From a bacterium (GTDB lineage Bacteria > Patescibacteriota > Microgenomatia > Levybacterales > UBA12049): DNA of 12,694 bases. Position numbers and translations under genes: made by a program. Location: positions 1-12,694 of the forward strand of contig JAKAMH010000022.1 in assembly GCA_021813005.1 (NCBI GenBank), in the 5' to 3' direction. Below are positions 11,969 to 12,694 of this stretch, piece after piece. A model generated the notes under the pieces. The model saw only the letters and a program-made list of their open reading frames with translations. It made no database searches and was not told the DNA's origin. Within the stretch, counting starts at the first letter, position 1. Each line of letters starts with the position of its first letter.

Positions 11969-12123
11969 TGAATACTGAGAAAGGTAAAAAATTGGAGTGC
12001 AACGCATGCTATCGGATTATCTGCAAGCAGTGTGGCTGGGAGGCGACGGATGAAGAGGTGAGTCGCATCCAGAAAGGCGAGCTTGCTGCCTGTCCGGTCT
12101 GCGGCTGGAAACCGGGAGATTGA
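11968..12123 (+). CDS. Small zinc-ribbon protein coupled to the B12-controlled gene
   Basis: 51-aa protein with six cysteines in three CxxC pairs: Cys11/14, Cys19/22 and Cys42/45. The last two pairs sit in CKQCGW and CPVCGW, a pseudo-repeat seen in small zinc ribbons and rubredoxin-like proteins. The ATG overlaps the stop of the 387-aa gene in TAATG, so the pair is translationally coupled and shares the cobalamin riboswitch. The same frame extends back to 11881 inside the upstream gene, but those residues are not cysteine-ribbon-like, and the overlap start is preferred. A metal- or RNA/protein-binding partner role is possible. No function can be named. Confidence 0.7.
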   Translation: MNTEKGKKLECNACYRIICKQCGWEATDEEVSRIQKGELAACPVCGWKPGD

Positions 12124-12147
12124 AAGTATTTTGTCAGGCTGATTTTA

Positions 12148-12176
12148 TTGTGTAATACGCTCTCCCGTGCTAAGAT
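12148..12176 (+). promoter_or_regulatory. Extended -10 promoter of the right-edge gene (leaderless type)
   Basis: TTGTGT (12148-12153), a 17-nt spacer, then TGCTAAGAT, an extended -10 (hexamer 12171-12176). Seven nucleotides further is 12183, the first base of the ATG, so the mRNA should start at the start codon. No Shine-Dalgarno site is visible. Confidence 0.6.
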
Positions 12177-12182
12177 TAAGTC

Positions 12183-12694
12183 ATGTCAGACGACCTGCCC
12201 CAGGGGCAAATTGTGCAGCCAAGCCCGAATAGTACGCCGTCACAGACGGCGACCGGCGACACGTCTACAGCCGGCGTGCAACCACTATCGCAGAGACAAA
12301 ATTCCGGAGCAGTACAGGCGGCCCCAGTACCGACACAGATAGCGGAGCCGGAGCAGCCGATTGGGACACCTCACAAAGAACAGGGACCGCTTGTTGCAAC
12401 AATCGAGCCGACTCCTCCGGCTACGCCTGAAATCGTCCTACCGCCTGAGGCGAGAGAAACGGGTACTGAGGCGACAGAGGAGCAAGGGGAACAGTCGGTA
12501 AGCAGTGCTCAGCCGGAAGAGCCGACCAAGCCGGAGGAGAGACAAGAGACAGAGCAGGCAGCCGCCCAGCCGGCAGTACCCGCCGGACAGACGCTGCCTT
12601 TTTCCTATGCTGAGGCGGTTGAAATTGAGAAGCAGGCGTCCTTTGATGACTCAAAGCACTGGTTTGCCCGACTGATCGAATTTCTCTGGAAGCG
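12183..12694 (+). CDS. Pro/Gln/Glu/Thr-rich protein, partial (right edge)
   Basis: The frame is open from ATG 12183 to the window end, 170 codons, so the C-terminus is missing. Residues 1 to about 135 are low-complexity and rich in Pro, Gln, Glu, Thr and Ala, certainly disordered, with many PxP and PEE/EQ patches. Near the end the composition changes to an ordered, amphipathic stretch: PFSYAEAVEIEKQASFDDSKHW, then FARLIEFLWKR. This may lead into a helical or membrane-proximal domain. I do not recognise the family. The start is supported by the extended -10 promoter ending 6 nt upstream. Many Patescibacterial surface or division proteins have such linkers, but no role is claimed. Confidence 0.75.
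   Translation, partial: MSDDLPQGQIVQPSPNSTPSQTATGDTSTAGVQPLSQRQNSGAVQAAPVPTQIAEPEQPIGTPHKEQGPLVATIEPTPPATPEIVLPPEARETGTEATEEQGEQSVSSAQPEEPTKPEERQETEQAAAQPAVPAGQTLPFSYAEAVEIEKQASFDDSKHWFARLIEFLWK

Noticed and set aside
8841..12123. Possible TGA-as-glycine code of Gracilibacteria/Absconditabacteria
   Set aside because: TGA ends nrdJ right after its zinc ribbon and ends the 51-aa gene, and no gene here needs an in-frame TGA to be read through.

Overview
The window looks like part of a Candidate Phyla Radiation (Patescibacteria) genome, most likely Microgenomates-like. This is inferred from gene content: a DUF5667 lipoprotein-like secreted protein, a CvpA-CAP fusion, an archaeal-style cytidylate kinase-like protein and a B12-dependent ribonucleotide reductase carrying an intein. 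Many genes are short and tightly packed. TGA is used as an ordinary stop (nrdJ and the 51-aa zinc-ribbon gene), so the Gracilibacteria/Absconditabacteria recoding of TGA does not apply. No RNA genes other than riboswitches, and no CRISPR array or insertion sequence, were seen. No gene-free stretch exceeds about 240 nt.

Layout. Positions 1-1094 (minus strand) hold the N-terminal part of a class A penicillin-binding protein that runs off the left edge. Diverging from it are a CvpA-CAP membrane protein (1148-2179), a GAPDH (2288-3436) with a cytidylate kinase-like gene 4 nt behind it (3441-4028), and a secreted DUF5667 protein (4062-4628). Next comes nrdR-nrdJ (4848-8843) behind a consensus promoter overlaid by NrdR-box-like repeats. 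nrdJ is interrupted exactly at the thiyl-radical cysteine by a 368-residue LAGLIDADG intein. A cobalamin riboswitch (about 8893-9072) precedes a three-gene set: a membrane-anchored DUF4430 protein, a DUF6580/ECF-S-like membrane protein and a PduO-type cobalamin adenosyltransferase. A second cobalamin riboswitch (about 10563-10804) precedes two genes I cannot assign, a 387-aa protein with a C-terminal zinc ribbon and a 51-aa zinc-ribbon protein coupled to it by a TAATG overlap. A Pro/Gln/Glu-rich protein (12183 onward) runs off the right edge.

How the parts may work together. From 4848 to 12123 the window reads as a vitamin B12 economy. NrdJ needs adenosylcobalamin to make deoxyribonucleotides. 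The DUF4430 and DUF6580 proteins are candidates for capturing and importing the vitamin. The PduO enzyme would adenosylate it, and two riboswitches sense it. The most novel part is the 387-aa/51-aa pair, placed under B12 control with no known function.

Two other signals stand out. The intein lacks the usual C-terminal His-Asn (it ends Arg-Gly before the +1 Cys). In addition, at least five genes outside the B12 region have a -10 box only 6 to 12 nt from their start codon, implying leaderless or nearly leaderless mRNAs, while nrdR and the riboswitch genes use Shine-Dalgarno sites.
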